The notes under the pieces were generated by a model, which saw only the letters and a list, made by a program, of their open reading frames with translations, searched no databases and was not told where the DNA came from. A stretch of 40,659 nucleotides of DNA from Microbacteriaceae bacterium PS02344 (GTDB taxonomy: Bacteria; Actinomycetota; Actinomycetes; Actinomycetales; Microbacteriaceae). The stretch is from NCBI GenBank assembly GCA_029959905.1, contig JASCNZ010000023.1, forward strand, positions 1 through 40,659, written 5' to 3'. Below are positions 15,413-25,489 of this stretch, one piece after another (the stretch's first letter is position 1; every line of letters begins with the position of its first letter). The position numbers were made by a program, and so were the translations under genes.

Positions 15413-15418
15413 TACCCT
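15413..15418 (+). promoter_or_regulatory. Putative -10 (TACCCT) of the ftsH-fol operon
   Basis: TACCCT lies nine bases before ATG 15428, three bases more than in the leaderless genes, so the leader would be only a few bases long. GAACGGACC between them offers at most a weak ribosome site. Confidence 0.4.
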
Positions 15419-15427
15419 GAACGGACC

Positions 15428-17428
<2,001 letters not shown>

Positions 17429-17430
17429 CC

Positions 17431-18030
17431 GTGGGCGTCGACAAGGCGCGCATCGAACGGCTCACGCGCGAGCTCCTCGATGCGATCGGCGAGGATCCCG
17501 ACCGTCCTGGGCTCACGCAGACCCCGGCGCGGATGGCCGACCTGTACGCCGAGTTCTTCGCGGGCGTCGGGGAGGATGCCGCAGGACCGCTCGCGCGTAC
17601 CATCAGCGTGAGCCGTGGCCCCGCGCCCGACACGCTCCCGTCGGGTGCGGTGCTGCTGCGCGACATCCGATTCCGCTCGGTGTGCGAGCACCACCTGCTG
17701 CCCTTCGCCGGTCACGCCCATCTCGCCTATCTCCCCGGGGAGCAGGTGGTCGGACTGGGTGCGCTGGTGCGCGTCGTCGAGATCCTCGCGTCCCGCCCGC
17801 AGGTGCAAGAGAGGCTGGGCGAGCAGATCGCGGACGCCATCGCCGACAACCTCGACGCCCGCGGCGTCCTGGTGGTGCTGGACGCGAGCCACGGGTGCGT
17901 CACCCTCCGCGGGGGGCGGCAGCCCGAGGCATCCACCCTGACCATCGCGGCGCGCGGCGTGTACGCCGAGCCCGCGGCACGCGGCGAGCTGATCGCCCTC
18001 ATCGCCTCGCCGTCGGCGGCGACCCCGTGA
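17431..18030 (+). CDS. folE: GTP cyclohydrolase I
   Basis: A 199-aa enzyme for the first step of folate synthesis, GTP to 7,8-dihydroneopterin triphosphate. Zinc ligands are visible as CEHH (C85, H88) and DASHGC (C156). TPARMADLYAEFF and VVGLGALVRVV are further family landmarks. It starts with GTG two bases after the ftsH stop and its TGA overlaps the folP GTG, so translation is coupled along the operon. Length is normal. Confidence 0.96.
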   Translation: MGVDKARIERLTRELLDAIGEDPDRPGLTQTPARMADLYAEFFAGVGEDAAGPLARTISVSRGPAPDTLPSGAVLLRDIRFRSVCEHHLLPFAGHAHLAYLPGEQVVGLGALVRVVEILASRPQVQERLGEQIADAIADNLDARGVLVVLDASHGCVTLRGGRQPEASTLTIAARGVYAEPAARGELIALIASPSAATP

Positions 18031-18833
18031 CGGCCATCTGGGGCATCCTGAACGTCACGCCCGACTCCTTCAGCGACGGCGGACGCTACCTCGACGTCGA
18101 CGACGCCGTGGCCAGGGCGCGCCTGCTGCGCGCGCATGGTGCCGACATGGTCGACGTCGGCGGGGAGTCGACACGGCCGGGCGCGGAGCGCGTCGATCCG
18201 GCGGTCGAGCAGCAACGCGTGCTGCCGGTGATCGAGCGGCTCGCCGCCGAGGGCATCCCCGTCAGCATCGACACCCTCCACGCATCCACGGCGGCTGCGG
18301 CCGTGCGCGCCGGTGCGCGCGTGGTCAACGACGTCTCGGGCGGCCTCGCCGACCCGGAGATGCGTGCAGCCGTCGCCGAGTCCGGAGCCGACTACGCGAT
18401 CGGGCACTGGCGCGGGTTCTCAGCCGACATGTACGCCCGCGCCGAGTACCGTCGCGTCGCGCGGGAGGTCGCGGGCGAGCTGCAGGAGCGGATGGGCGAG
18501 GCCGCCGCCGCCGGGATCGCTCCGTCGCGGGTCATCCTCGACCCGGGAATCGGGTTCGCGAAGGCCGGAACCCAGAACTGGGACGTGCTGCGCGGACTCG
18601 ACGAGATCGTCGCGCTGGGCCCCCGGGTGCTCATCGGCACGTCGCGCAAGCGGTTCCTGGCCGAGACGCTCGCGCAGACGGCGGATGCCGACGCCACCGA
18701 GTCGCGCCGTGACTTGGCGACCGCCGTGACCAGCGCGCTCGCCGTGCGCGCGGGGGTCTGGGCCGTGCGGGTGCACGACGTGCGCTCGACCCGCGACGCG
18801 ATCGCGATCGCCCGTGCCTGGGACGGCCGCTGA
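18027..18833 (+). CDS. folP: Dihydropteroate synthase
   Basis: A 268-aa TIM-barrel enzyme joining dihydropterin pyrophosphate to p-aminobenzoate; it is the sulfonamide target. It opens with the family signature ILNVTPDSFSDGG, followed by GADMVDVGGESTRPG, VSIDTLHAS, VVNDVSGG, VILDPGIGF and VLIGTSRKRF. The GTG at 18027 overlaps the folE stop. It begins unusually close to the first strand, leaving almost no N-terminal extension. Third gene of the ftsH-fol operon. Confidence 0.96.
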   Translation: MTAIWGILNVTPDSFSDGGRYLDVDDAVARARLLRAHGADMVDVGGESTRPGAERVDPAVEQQRVLPVIERLAAEGIPVSIDTLHASTAAAAVRAGARVVNDVSGGLADPEMRAAVAESGADYAIGHWRGFSADMYARAEYRRVAREVAGELQERMGEAAAAGIAPSRVILDPGIGFAKAGTQNWDVLRGLDEIVALGPRVLIGTSRKRFLAETLAQTADADATESRRDLATAVTSALAVRAGVWAVRVHDVRSTRDAIAIARAWDGR

Positions 18834-18861
18834 CCGCCATGGCGGCGACGGCGCATCCGCG

Positions 18862-18867
18862 TACGCT
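18862..18867 (+). promoter_or_regulatory. Putative internal -10 (TACGCT), leaderless folB
   Basis: TACGCT is followed by six bases and GTG 18874. It lies in the only gap of note inside the operon (40 bases between folP and folB), so folB and later genes may also be made from a second, leaderless transcript. Confidence 0.45.
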
Positions 18868-18873
18868 GGTGGG

Positions 18874-19269
18874 GTGCAACCCCTCGACGAGATCAACCTC
18901 ACGGGCCTCACCGTCTTCGGACGCCACGGCGTCTACGACCACGAGCGCGAGAACGGCCAGGAGTTCACGATCGACCTGCGGCTGCAGCTCTCGCTCGCCG
19001 CGGCTGCGGCATCCGATGACGTCGCCGACACGGTGCACTACGGCGAGCTGGCGGAGAAGGTGGCGGGCCTCGTCGGCGGGGAGCCGGTCGACCTGATCGA
19101 GACCCTCGCCGCCCGCATCGCCGATGCGGCACTGGAGGACGCGCGGGTGCAGACGGTGCGCGTCACCGTGCACAAGCCGCATGCGCCGATCCCGCTGACG
19201 TTCTCCGACGTGTCGGTCACGCTGCACCGGGGCCGACCCGCCGTGCACGACGAGGGAGTGCGCGCATGA
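18874..19269 (+). CDS. folB: Dihydroneopterin aldolase
   Basis: A 131-aa enzyme cleaving dihydroneopterin to 6-hydroxymethyl-dihydropterin and glycolaldehyde. ITLTGLTVFGRHGVYDHE-type opening (INLTGLTVFGRHGVYDHE), DVADTVHYGEL, VDLIETLAARIAD and VTVHKPHAPIPL match the family. GTG 18874 is chosen because it gives the normal N terminus; an ATG further upstream lies inside folP. The stop overlaps the folK ATG (ATGA). Confidence 0.94.
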   Translation: MQPLDEINLTGLTVFGRHGVYDHERENGQEFTIDLRLQLSLAAAAASDDVADTVHYGELAEKVAGLVGGEPVDLIETLAARIADAALEDARVQTVRVTVHKPHAPIPLTFSDVSVTLHRGRPAVHDEGVRA

Positions 19270-19802
19270 GCCGCAACCTCACCGTCCCCCCGGCCATGCC
19301 TCCCGCTCGGCGGATCCGACCCAATGCGACGGCCGTGATCGCCTTCGGGGCGAACCTCGGCGACCGCGAGGCGACGATCCGCGGCGCCGCCGAACGCATC
19401 GCGCGCCTGCCGCTCGTCGACGACCTTCGTCTGTCGAGCCTTCACGAGACGGTCGCGCTCCGTCTCGACGGGCCCGACCCCGACGCCCCCGGCTACATCA
19501 ATGCGGTCGCACTCGTGACCACGCGTCTCGCGCCCGACATCCTGCTGGGCATGCTGCACGCGATCGAAGACGAGTACGGGCGCGAGCGGCGGGAACGCTG
19601 GGGCGACCGCACCCTCGATCTCGACCTCATCGCCTACGGCGACGAGACGGCGCACACCGAGACGCTCCACCTGCCGCACCCGCGCGCCGCGGAGCGGCTG
19701 TTCGTGCTGGAGCCGTGGCTCGAACTCGACCCCGACGCCGCGCTCCCCGGCTCCGGGCCGATCGCCCCGCTGGTCGCGGCGCTGCGTGAGCGGGAGGGAT
19801 GA
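19266..19802 (+). CDS. folK: 2-amino-4-hydroxy-6-hydroxymethyldihydropteridine pyrophosphokinase
   Basis: A 178-aa enzyme that transfers pyrophosphate from ATP to 6-hydroxymethyl-dihydropterin, making the folP substrate. AVIAFGANLGDREATI, GYINAVALV, IEDEYGRERRERWGDRTLDLDLI and LPHPRAAERLFVL are the classical HPPK elements. About 20 residues precede the conserved core. It overlaps folB by four bases upstream and the DUF3180 gene by four downstream. Confidence 0.95.
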   Translation: MSRNLTVPPAMPPARRIRPNATAVIAFGANLGDREATIRGAAERIARLPLVDDLRLSSLHETVALRLDGPDPDAPGYINAVALVTTRLAPDILLGMLHAIEDEYGRERRERWGDRTLDLDLIAYGDETAHTETLHLPHPRAAERLFVLEPWLELDPDAALPGSGPIAPLVAALREREG

Positions 19803-20284
19803 TGCGGCGCACCTCCGCGGGTGTGCTCGCGGCGCTGGGACTCGTCGGGGGAGGCGTCGGCTACCTCCTCGACCACCTGCTCACCGTCTCGGGTCGTGCC
19901 ACGTTCACCCCTTCGGTGTTCCTGCCGGTGCTGCTGGTGCTGCTCGCGGTCGCGGTGCTGGGCGTGGCCTGGCCGGTGCGGCGCAGCGTGCGTACCGGCA
20001 TCCGCATCGACCCGTTCCGCGCGCTGCGCGCCGCCACCCTGGCGCGCGCGTCCAGCCTGCTCGGCGCGCTGCTGGCCGGGGTCGGGGCGGGGCTGCTGGT
20101 GTTCCTCCTCGCACGCCCGATCGATCCGCCGGTAGGGTCGACGGTGGCGCTAGTCTCCCTCATCGCGAGCTCGCTCGTGCTGGTGGCCGCCGCCCTCGTC
20201 GCCGAACAGTTCTGCACCCTGCCGAAGGATCCTGATGACCCAGAGCCCCGAGAACGCACCCCTGAACCCGGCGGAGGGCACTGA
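19799..20284 (+). CDS. DUF3180 membrane protein
   Basis: A 161-aa protein with four hydrophobic helices (about residues 6-25, 40-58, 82-103 and 112-135) and a Pro/Glu-rich cytoplasmic tail. It is the DUF3180 family, found next to folK in many actinobacteria; function unknown. ATG 19799 or 19802 (ATGATG) can serve as start. Its 3' end overlaps the next gene by 50 bases, more than the four-base overlaps elsewhere in this operon. Confidence 0.85.
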   Translation: MMRRTSAGVLAALGLVGGGVGYLLDHLLTVSGRATFTPSVFLPVLLVLLAVAVLGVAWPVRRSVRTGIRIDPFRALRAATLARASSLLGALLAGVGAGLLVFLLARPIDPPVGSTVALVSLIASSLVLVAAALVAEQFCTLPKDPDDPEPRERTPEPGGGH

Positions 20285-20816
20285 CCTCCCCGCGCTCGAC
20301 GAGGGCGTCTACACGCAGCTGCGCACCCCACGCGGCGAGGGGCGGCTCGAGCTCGACGGCGTCTGGCATCAGATCTCGCCGCGCTACGCCGTCTCGCAGC
20401 TGCTGCAGAACGGCCTGCTGCTCGGGGTGATCGTCGTGGCGGCGCTCGTGCTGCACTTCGCGCTCGACCAGACCTGGGTGTGGATCCCGGCGGGTGTCTT
20501 CGCGCTGATCACCGTGATCACCATGGTCATCCTGCCGCGCCAGGCGCGGGCGATCGGCTACATGCTGCGCTCCGACGACATCGTCTTCCGCAAGGGCATC
20601 CTCTGGCAGCGCATGATCGCCGTGCCGTACGGCCGCATGCAGCTCGTCGACATCACGCAGGGGCCCGTCGACCGCGGCTTCGGCATCTCGCAGCTGAAGA
20701 TGGTGACCGCCGCGGCGACCACCGGCGTGCAGATCCCCGGTCTGAGCCAGGGTGCCGCCGAGGCCCTGCGCGACACGCTGATCGAGGTCGCCGAGACCCG
20801 ACGGACCGGCCTGTGA
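20235..20816 (+). CDS. Bacterial PH-domain (bPH_2, YdbS-like) membrane protein
   Basis: A 193-aa protein with two adjacent membrane helices (about 63-105) followed by a bPH_2 domain: AIGYMLRSDDIVFRKGILWQ, VPYGRMQLVDITQGPVDRGFG, then VQIPGLS. This matches YdbS-type proteins that usually pair with a larger YdbT-type partner, as here. AAGGA five bases before ATG 20235 supports this start despite the 50-base overlap with the DUF3180 gene. Function unknown; likely a membrane complex with the next product. Confidence 0.83.
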   Translation: MTQSPENAPLNPAEGTDLPALDEGVYTQLRTPRGEGRLELDGVWHQISPRYAVSQLLQNGLLLGVIVVAALVLHFALDQTWVWIPAGVFALITVITMVILPRQARAIGYMLRSDDIVFRKGILWQRMIAVPYGRMQLVDITQGPVDRGFGISQLKMVTAAATTGVQIPGLSQGAAEALRDTLIEVAETRRTGL

Positions 20817-22786
20817 GCGAGCCGCAGATGCCCGCGCCGCAGGGCGTGGTCGACCCCCGCACGTCCGATCTGGCCGATGGCGAATGGCATCGGATGCACC
20901 CGCTCACCCCCCTGTTCAAGGGCGGGCTGGTGCTGTTGATCGTCGCCGGAATCACCTTCGCGAACCTGCGCGACCGGGTTATCGCGTGGTTCGTGAACCT
21001 CTTCACGCCGAGCGAGGCGCACTACAACGAGTATTCGTCGGGCGACCCGGTCGACTGGGTGCTCGAGAACAACCTGATCCTCGTGGCGCTGCTCGTGCTG
21101 CTCGGCATCCTCGTCGTGCTCATCGCGGTCTTCTGGTTCGTCTGGCGCTTCCAGCAGTTCCGCATCACCGGCGACCACGTCGAGGTGCGCAAGGGCATCG
21201 TCTTCCGTTCGCACCGCCGGGCGCCGCTCGACCGCGTGCAGGGCGTCAACCTCACGCGGCCGTTCCCCGCGCGCCTCATCGGACTGGCGAAGCTGGAGGT
21301 CGTCGGGGCCGGTACCGATGCGAACGTCGAGCTGGAGTATCTGGCCACGTCGAAGGCCGAGACGGTCCGCACCGACATCCTGCGCCTCGCGTCGGGTCTG
21401 CGTGCGTCCCGTCAGCAGGCGGCGGCACCGGCTGCATCGCCCGGTGCCCGCGCGCAGCTGGTCGACTCGATGAACCACGGCGTGAACGGCCTCATCGCCG
21501 GCGTCGACCTGGGCGACGTCGCGCCCGAGAGCGTCGTGAAGATCCCGGCCGGCCGCCTGATCGGGTCGCAACTCATCGTCGGTGTCGTGTGGTTCCTGTT
21601 CTTCGCGCTGCTGTTCGGCGTGACGATGGGCTTCGTCTTCATCGGCGCCCTCGCCGATGGGGAACCGCTCGGCAGCGTGCTCAGCCTCGGCATCGGGCTC
21701 GGCGTCGGCATCCCGCTCATCGTCGCCGTCGTGGGTATCACGTGGGCGCAGATCTCGAAGTCGCTGCGCTACTCGATCGCTCCGACGCCCGACGGTGTGC
21801 GCATCACCTACGGCCTGCTCACCACCGTCACCGAGACGCTGCCTCCGGGCCGCATCTTCGCCGTCGAGGTGACCCAGTCGCTGCTGTGGCGGCCATTCGG
21901 CTGGTGGTCGATCAAGATCAACCGGATGAGCGGCAAGAGCGCGGCGCAGCAGTCGTCGGGCAACGCGCAGCAGTTCAACATCGTGCTGCCCGTCGGCAAG
22001 CGCGCCGACGTCGAGAGGGTGCTCGGCCTGATCCTGCCGGATGCGCCCACCGCCGACATTCCGCTCGTGTGGGAGCACGGCATCCTCGGCCCCGTCGCCG
22101 GCGACCCGTACCGCACCATGCCTCGTCGGGCGGCGTGGCGCCGCCCGCTGTCATGGAAGCGCCACGGCTACACCGTCACCGATTTCGGACTGATCCTGCG
22201 CCGGGGCGTCGTGTGGCGCAAGCTCGCGATCTTCCCGTTGGCTCGCCTGCAGGGGGTGTCGCTCAACCAGGGCCCGATCGATCGGGCGCAGCGGGTGAGC
22301 GGTGCGCAGATCCTCACGGTCTCCGGACCCATCCACGGTCTGCTCTCGGGCCTCGAACGCGCCGATGCACTCGCGCTCATCGGCGAGGTGTCGGCACGTA
22401 CGGCGGCCGCGGCTGCGGCCGACCACACGCACCGGTGGAGCGCGCACGAGCCGTCCCCGTCCGTACAGGGAATGACGGATGCTCCGCCGCCCGTGCCGTT
22501 GCCCGCGGGCGCGCAGGTGCCGCCGCCGCCCCCGTTCGGTGCGCCGGCGTCGCCGGCTGCCCGAACCGTGCCGCCCGCTGCCCCGCCCGTGCCGCCGGTT
22601 GCGCCGCCCGTGCCGCCCGCAGCGGCATCGGCCACGCCGGCCGGTGCTCCGCACATGCCCCCGCCCCCTGCGGCCCCGGTGCCCGCGCCGGAACCGCCGA
22701 TCCCCGCGACGCGCGCGGAGCGACGGGCGGCCTCCGAGGGCGCTCCGCCGCCGCCTCCTGCGGCGCGTCCGGCGACCGAGGACTGA
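20813..22786 (+). CDS. Multi-bPH_2 (YdbT-like) membrane protein with proline-rich tail
   Basis: A 657-aa protein with membrane helices near residues 38-58, 83-110, 245-275 and 288-312 and three bPH_2 domains: FRITGDHVEVRKGIVF...PLDRVQGVNLTR, then YSIAPTPDGVRITYGLL, then YTVTDFGLILRRGVVW with FPLARLQGVSLNQGP. About the last 105 residues are extremely Pro/Ala-rich and end PPPPAARPATED. This tail is not part of the standard family and may bind partners. The GTG at 20813 overlaps the previous stop. It probably forms a complex with the YdbS-like protein. Confidence 0.85.
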   Translation: MSEPQMPAPQGVVDPRTSDLADGEWHRMHPLTPLFKGGLVLLIVAGITFANLRDRVIAWFVNLFTPSEAHYNEYSSGDPVDWVLENNLILVALLVLLGILVVLIAVFWFVWRFQQFRITGDHVEVRKGIVFRSHRRAPLDRVQGVNLTRPFPARLIGLAKLEVVGAGTDANVELEYLATSKAETVRTDILRLASGLRASRQQAAAPAASPGARAQLVDSMNHGVNGLIAGVDLGDVAPESVVKIPAGRLIGSQLIVGVVWFLFFALLFGVTMGFVFIGALADGEPLGSVLSLGIGLGVGIPLIVAVVGITWAQISKSLRYSIAPTPDGVRITYGLLTTVTETLPPGRIFAVEVTQSLLWRPFGWWSIKINRMSGKSAAQQSSGNAQQFNIVLPVGKRADVERVLGLILPDAPTADIPLVWEHGILGPVAGDPYRTMPRRAAWRRPLSWKRHGYTVTDFGLILRRGVVWRKLAIFPLARLQGVSLNQGPIDRAQRVSGAQILTVSGPIHGLLSGLERADALALIGEVSARTAAAAAADHTHRWSAHEPSPSVQGMTDAPPPVPLPAGAQVPPPPPFGAPASPAARTVPPAAPPVPPVAPPVPPAAASATPAGAPHMPPPPAAPVPAPEPPIPATRAERRAASEGAPPPPPAARPATED

Positions 22787-22790
22787 GCCG

Positions 22791-23483
22791 ATGGTGCGCG
22801 ACGGGCGCCTCGGCGTCGGCATCATCGGCGCCGGCCGCGTCGGCCCGGTCATCGGTGCGGCACTCGGCGGCGCGGGGCACGCCGTCGTCGGGATCACGAG
22901 CGGATCCGACGACGAGCGAGCGTCGGCGGTGCTCCCCGACGTGCCGGTGCTCGAGCCGCTCGAGGTCGTGCGGCGGGCGGAGCTCGTCGTGCTGGCCGTG
23001 CCGCACGATCAGCTCGCCCCCCTCGTGGCGGGGATCGCCGAAGTCGGCGGGTGGCAGATCGGTCAGCTGGTGCTGCACACCGACCCCGCCTTCGGTATCG
23101 AGGTGCTCCGTCCCGCCGCCGAGAAGGGCGCGATTCCGCTCGCGGTGCATCCGGCGATCACCTTCTCGGGGACCTCGATCGATCTGCGCCAGCTGCAGGC
23201 CGGATTCGCGGCGGTGACGGCGCCCGCCGCCGTGCTGCCCATCGCGCAGGCGCTCGCGGTCGAGATGGGCTGCGAGCCGGTCGTCGTCGCCGAGGCCGAC
23301 CGCCCGGCCTACGGGGATGCCATCCAGACGGCGACGGAGTTCTCCCGGTCGATCATCGGGCAGTCGACGGCGCGCTTGCGGGAGATCGGCATCGAGAACC
23401 CGGGGGGATACCTGTCGGCCCTCGTGCAGTCGACGGTCGAACGCGCCCTGCGCGACGCGTCCGATCCTCCGCCTCTCCTCTGA
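22791..23483 (+). CDS. Rossmann-fold DUF2520 oxidoreductase-like protein
   Basis: A 230-aa protein with an N-terminal NAD(P)-binding fold (VGIIGAGRVGPVIGAAL, GxGxxG), LVVLAVPHDQLAPLV, PLAVHPAITFSGTSIDL, and a helical C-terminal DUF2520 domain with YGDAIQTATEFSRSII and ENPGGYLSALVQSTVERAL. Relatives sit between folK and panC in many actinobacteria and resemble ketopantoate-reductase-type dehydrogenases, but no activity is established to my knowledge. ATG 22791 lies four bases after the previous stop. It ends the operon; no panC follows here. Confidence 0.85.
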   Translation: MVRDGRLGVGIIGAGRVGPVIGAALGGAGHAVVGITSGSDDERASAVLPDVPVLEPLEVVRRAELVVLAVPHDQLAPLVAGIAEVGGWQIGQLVLHTDPAFGIEVLRPAAEKGAIPLAVHPAITFSGTSIDLRQLQAGFAAVTAPAAVLPIAQALAVEMGCEPVVVAEADRPAYGDAIQTATEFSRSIIGQSTARLREIGIENPGGYLSALVQSTVERALRDASDPPPLL

Positions 23484-23507
23484 CGCTGCCGGGCGAGACG
23501 CCGGGCC

Positions 23508-23543
23508 GAAACGGGCGCGGACGAAACGGGCGCGGACGAAACG
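23508..23543. repeat. Short 15-bp tandem repeat
   Basis: GAAACGGGCGCGGAC occurs at 23508-23522 and 23523-23537, and its first six bases again at 23538-23543. It lies in the 118-base gap between the convergent DUF2520 and DUF2207 genes and is non-coding in the annotated frames. Confidence 0.8.
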
Positions 23544-23556
23544 CAGGGCCGCGATA

Positions 23557-23571
23557 GCCCGGATGCCGGGC
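23557..23571. terminator. Possible weak hairpin terminator
   Basis: GCCCGG-ATG-CCGGGC gives a six-bp stem with a three-base loop between the convergent DUF2520 and DUF2207 genes. It has no T tract. Confidence 0.35.
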
Positions 23572-23601
23572 ACGAGAAGTCGCGCGCCCGCCGGCCCGCG
23601 G

Positions 23602-25410
23602 TCAGCGGCCCCCCGAGAAGCCGCCGCCCCCGCCGCCGCCCGAGAAGCCGCCGCCGGTCGAACCACCGAAGCTCGACGAGGTACCCGTCGAGGGCGACGT
23701 GTACGTCGAGGCGGACGAGGTCGAGAGCGCGAAGGCGGCGAGGGTGGGACGGAAACCGGGGGTGCGCCCGTCTCCGATCCAGGCCGGGCCGTGCTGTTCG
23801 AACGCGTATGCGGTCTCGAGCACCCGCGCCCATTCGTCCTCTCGCCCGAACAGGATCGCGTAGGGCAGCAGCAGCTCGTAGACGTGCACCACGTTGGCCG
23901 AGCCGTCCGGGCGGCGCTCCGCGCCCGAATACGACTGGAGCATGCGCAGCCGGTCTTCCTCCGCTACGCGGATGAATTCCTCCACGCCCTGCAGGTACTC
24001 GTGGTGACGAGCCCCCTCCGGGGTCAGCACGGTGTGACGGGCGAAGGCGTAGAGGCTCGCAGCGAGCACGAGGAAGGCGCCGAACGCGGCGACGAGAAGC
24101 GCCGGGATCGCGCTCAGTCGTCCGCTGGCGACACCCCAGATCGCGACCGCGAGCGCGGCGACGGCGAGGGCGATCGCGATCCAGCCCAGCGCCACGGCGA
24201 CGGGGGCTCGCCGGCGCTCCGTGAAGCCGCGTGCGGCGGCCTGCTTCTCGCCGAGTTTCTTGAGCACGCCCATCCGCGCGGCGAAGGTCTCACTCGCGTC
24301 GGGGATGTCGACCACACCGGTGTCGCCGGTGCCGAGGAACAGCGCATCCATGGCCTCGCCGTCGAGTGCGTCGGGTGCCCGCCCTCCCGAGAGACGTCGC
24401 AGCCGCGGCCGTTCGGGGGCGGGTCCTTCCTCGATGCGCAGCATGCCGCGCACGGCGAGGTGGACGATCTGCGCCGGGATCACGGCCGTCGCGCGGGGGA
24501 GGAGCGCGCCGGCCAGGAGGGGCGGGAGGTCGTCGGGCACGTCGTACTGGGCGACCACGATGCCGGACGCCGTGCGGCGTCGCTTCGCGAACGTGCCGAC
24601 GGCGACCCAACTCGCGATTGCGAGCCCGAGGGTACCGGCGGTAGCGAGCATCGGGCCGACATCGGTCACGGGGTTCGGTAGCCGCGCGGGTGGCTGGACG
24701 ACGGTCCCCGCGTCGAATCCGATCGCCACCGTCATGCCGTCGCCGGCCGCCCGCTCGGCCGACCCGACGCGGAATTCGACTCCGTCGGCGCTGTCGGTCG
24801 GCCCCTCGACGGCGCACGACGCGTCGTCGCCCGAGAAGCCCTGATAGCAGCTGGTCGCTCCCGTGAGCGCGGTGGCGAGGGCATCGTCGACCGTGATCGT
24901 CGCATCGAACCGTTCGACCGCCTGCGTGCTGTCGAGGGGCAGGAGATCCCAATAGAACTCGTCGACACCGCTCTCCGCGGCGAGCACGACGTCGCGCATC
25001 TCGTATTCGATGACGTAGGTCGTGAGCCCGCGTACGTAGCTGTCGTCGCCGGTCATCACGTAGAGCACGCCGTCGTCGGTCTCGGTCTCGTAGGGCACGG
25101 GCTCGCCCTCGCCATCGGTCACCGACAGGATGCGCGTGTCGAGTCCGGCCCCTTCGTACGAGGTCGCGAGTCCGCGCACGATCCCGCGGTTCTGGTCGGC
25201 ATCGGGGAACCGGGCGACGAGCTCCTCGGTGACGGTCATGGTCGCTCGCCCCGCGTCGTCGAGGCCCACCCGATAGTGCGCGTCCCACGACGCGTAGGAG
25301 AAGTCGTCGACGTCGGTCGAGTTCGCCGAGGCGGCGGTCGCGGGGAGGCAGAGAAGGCCGAACGCGACGAAGGCGGTGGTCAGGGCGCGGAGGATCCGTG
25401 GAGCTGCCAT
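23602..25410 (-). CDS. DUF2207 membrane protein with glycine-rich tail
   Basis: A 602-aa protein with a signal peptide (LRALTTAFVAFGLLCLPATAASA). The extracytoplasmic DUF2207 domain contains FSYASWDAHYRVGLDDAG, VTEELVARFPDADQNRGIVR and YWDLLPLDSTQ. A membrane helix lies near 270-290 and two more near 405-460. The cytoplasmic part includes YLQGVEEFIRVAEEDRL and LLPYAILFGREDEW, and the tail SFGGSTGGGFSGGGGGGGFS is typical of the family. Function unknown. ATG 25410 follows TAGCCT and six bases, a leaderless arrangement. It is divergent from lysS and convergent with the fol operon. Confidence 0.88.
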   Translation of the reverse strand: MAAPRILRALTTAFVAFGLLCLPATAASANSTDVDDFSYASWDAHYRVGLDDAGRATMTVTEELVARFPDADQNRGIVRGLATSYEGAGLDTRILSVTDGEGEPVPYETETDDGVLYVMTGDDSYVRGLTTYVIEYEMRDVVLAAESGVDEFYWDLLPLDSTQAVERFDATITVDDALATALTGATSCYQGFSGDDASCAVEGPTDSADGVEFRVGSAERAAGDGMTVAIGFDAGTVVQPPARLPNPVTDVGPMLATAGTLGLAIASWVAVGTFAKRRRTASGIVVAQYDVPDDLPPLLAGALLPRATAVIPAQIVHLAVRGMLRIEEGPAPERPRLRRLSGGRAPDALDGEAMDALFLGTGDTGVVDIPDASETFAARMGVLKKLGEKQAAARGFTERRRAPVAVALGWIAIALAVAALAVAIWGVASGRLSAIPALLVAAFGAFLVLAASLYAFARHTVLTPEGARHHEYLQGVEEFIRVAEEDRLRMLQSYSGAERRPDGSANVVHVYELLLPYAILFGREDEWARVLETAYAFEQHGPAWIGDGRTPGFRPTLAAFALSTSSASTYTSPSTGTSSSFGGSTGGGFSGGGGGGGFSGGR

Positions 25411-25416
25411 CCCCCG

Positions 25417-25422
25417 AGGCTA
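25417..25422 (-). promoter_or_regulatory. Putative -10 (TAGCCT), leaderless DUF2207 gene
   Basis: On the minus strand, TAGCCT is followed by CGGGGG and the ATG at 25410. The purine run could instead act as a ribosome site, but it abuts the ATG too closely. Confidence 0.45.
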
Positions 25423-25457
25423 CCCATCGCGCGCCGCGGAGCGCTGCACGGCCTCGG

Positions 25458-25463
25458 TAAACT
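25458..25463 (+). promoter_or_regulatory. Putative -10 (TAAACT) of lysS
   Basis: TAAACT would start a transcript near 25470, leaving a leader of about 20 bases with GAGGAG at 25478-25483, six bases before ATG 25490. lysS is thus a leadered gene, in contrast with its leaderless neighbours. Confidence 0.45.
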
Positions 25464-25489
25464 GGGAGGACTTTCCTGAGGAGCATCGA

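Noticed and set aside
23508..23571. CRISPR-like repeats
   Set aside because: Repeat units are 15 bases with no spacers and only two full copies. No cas genes are present.
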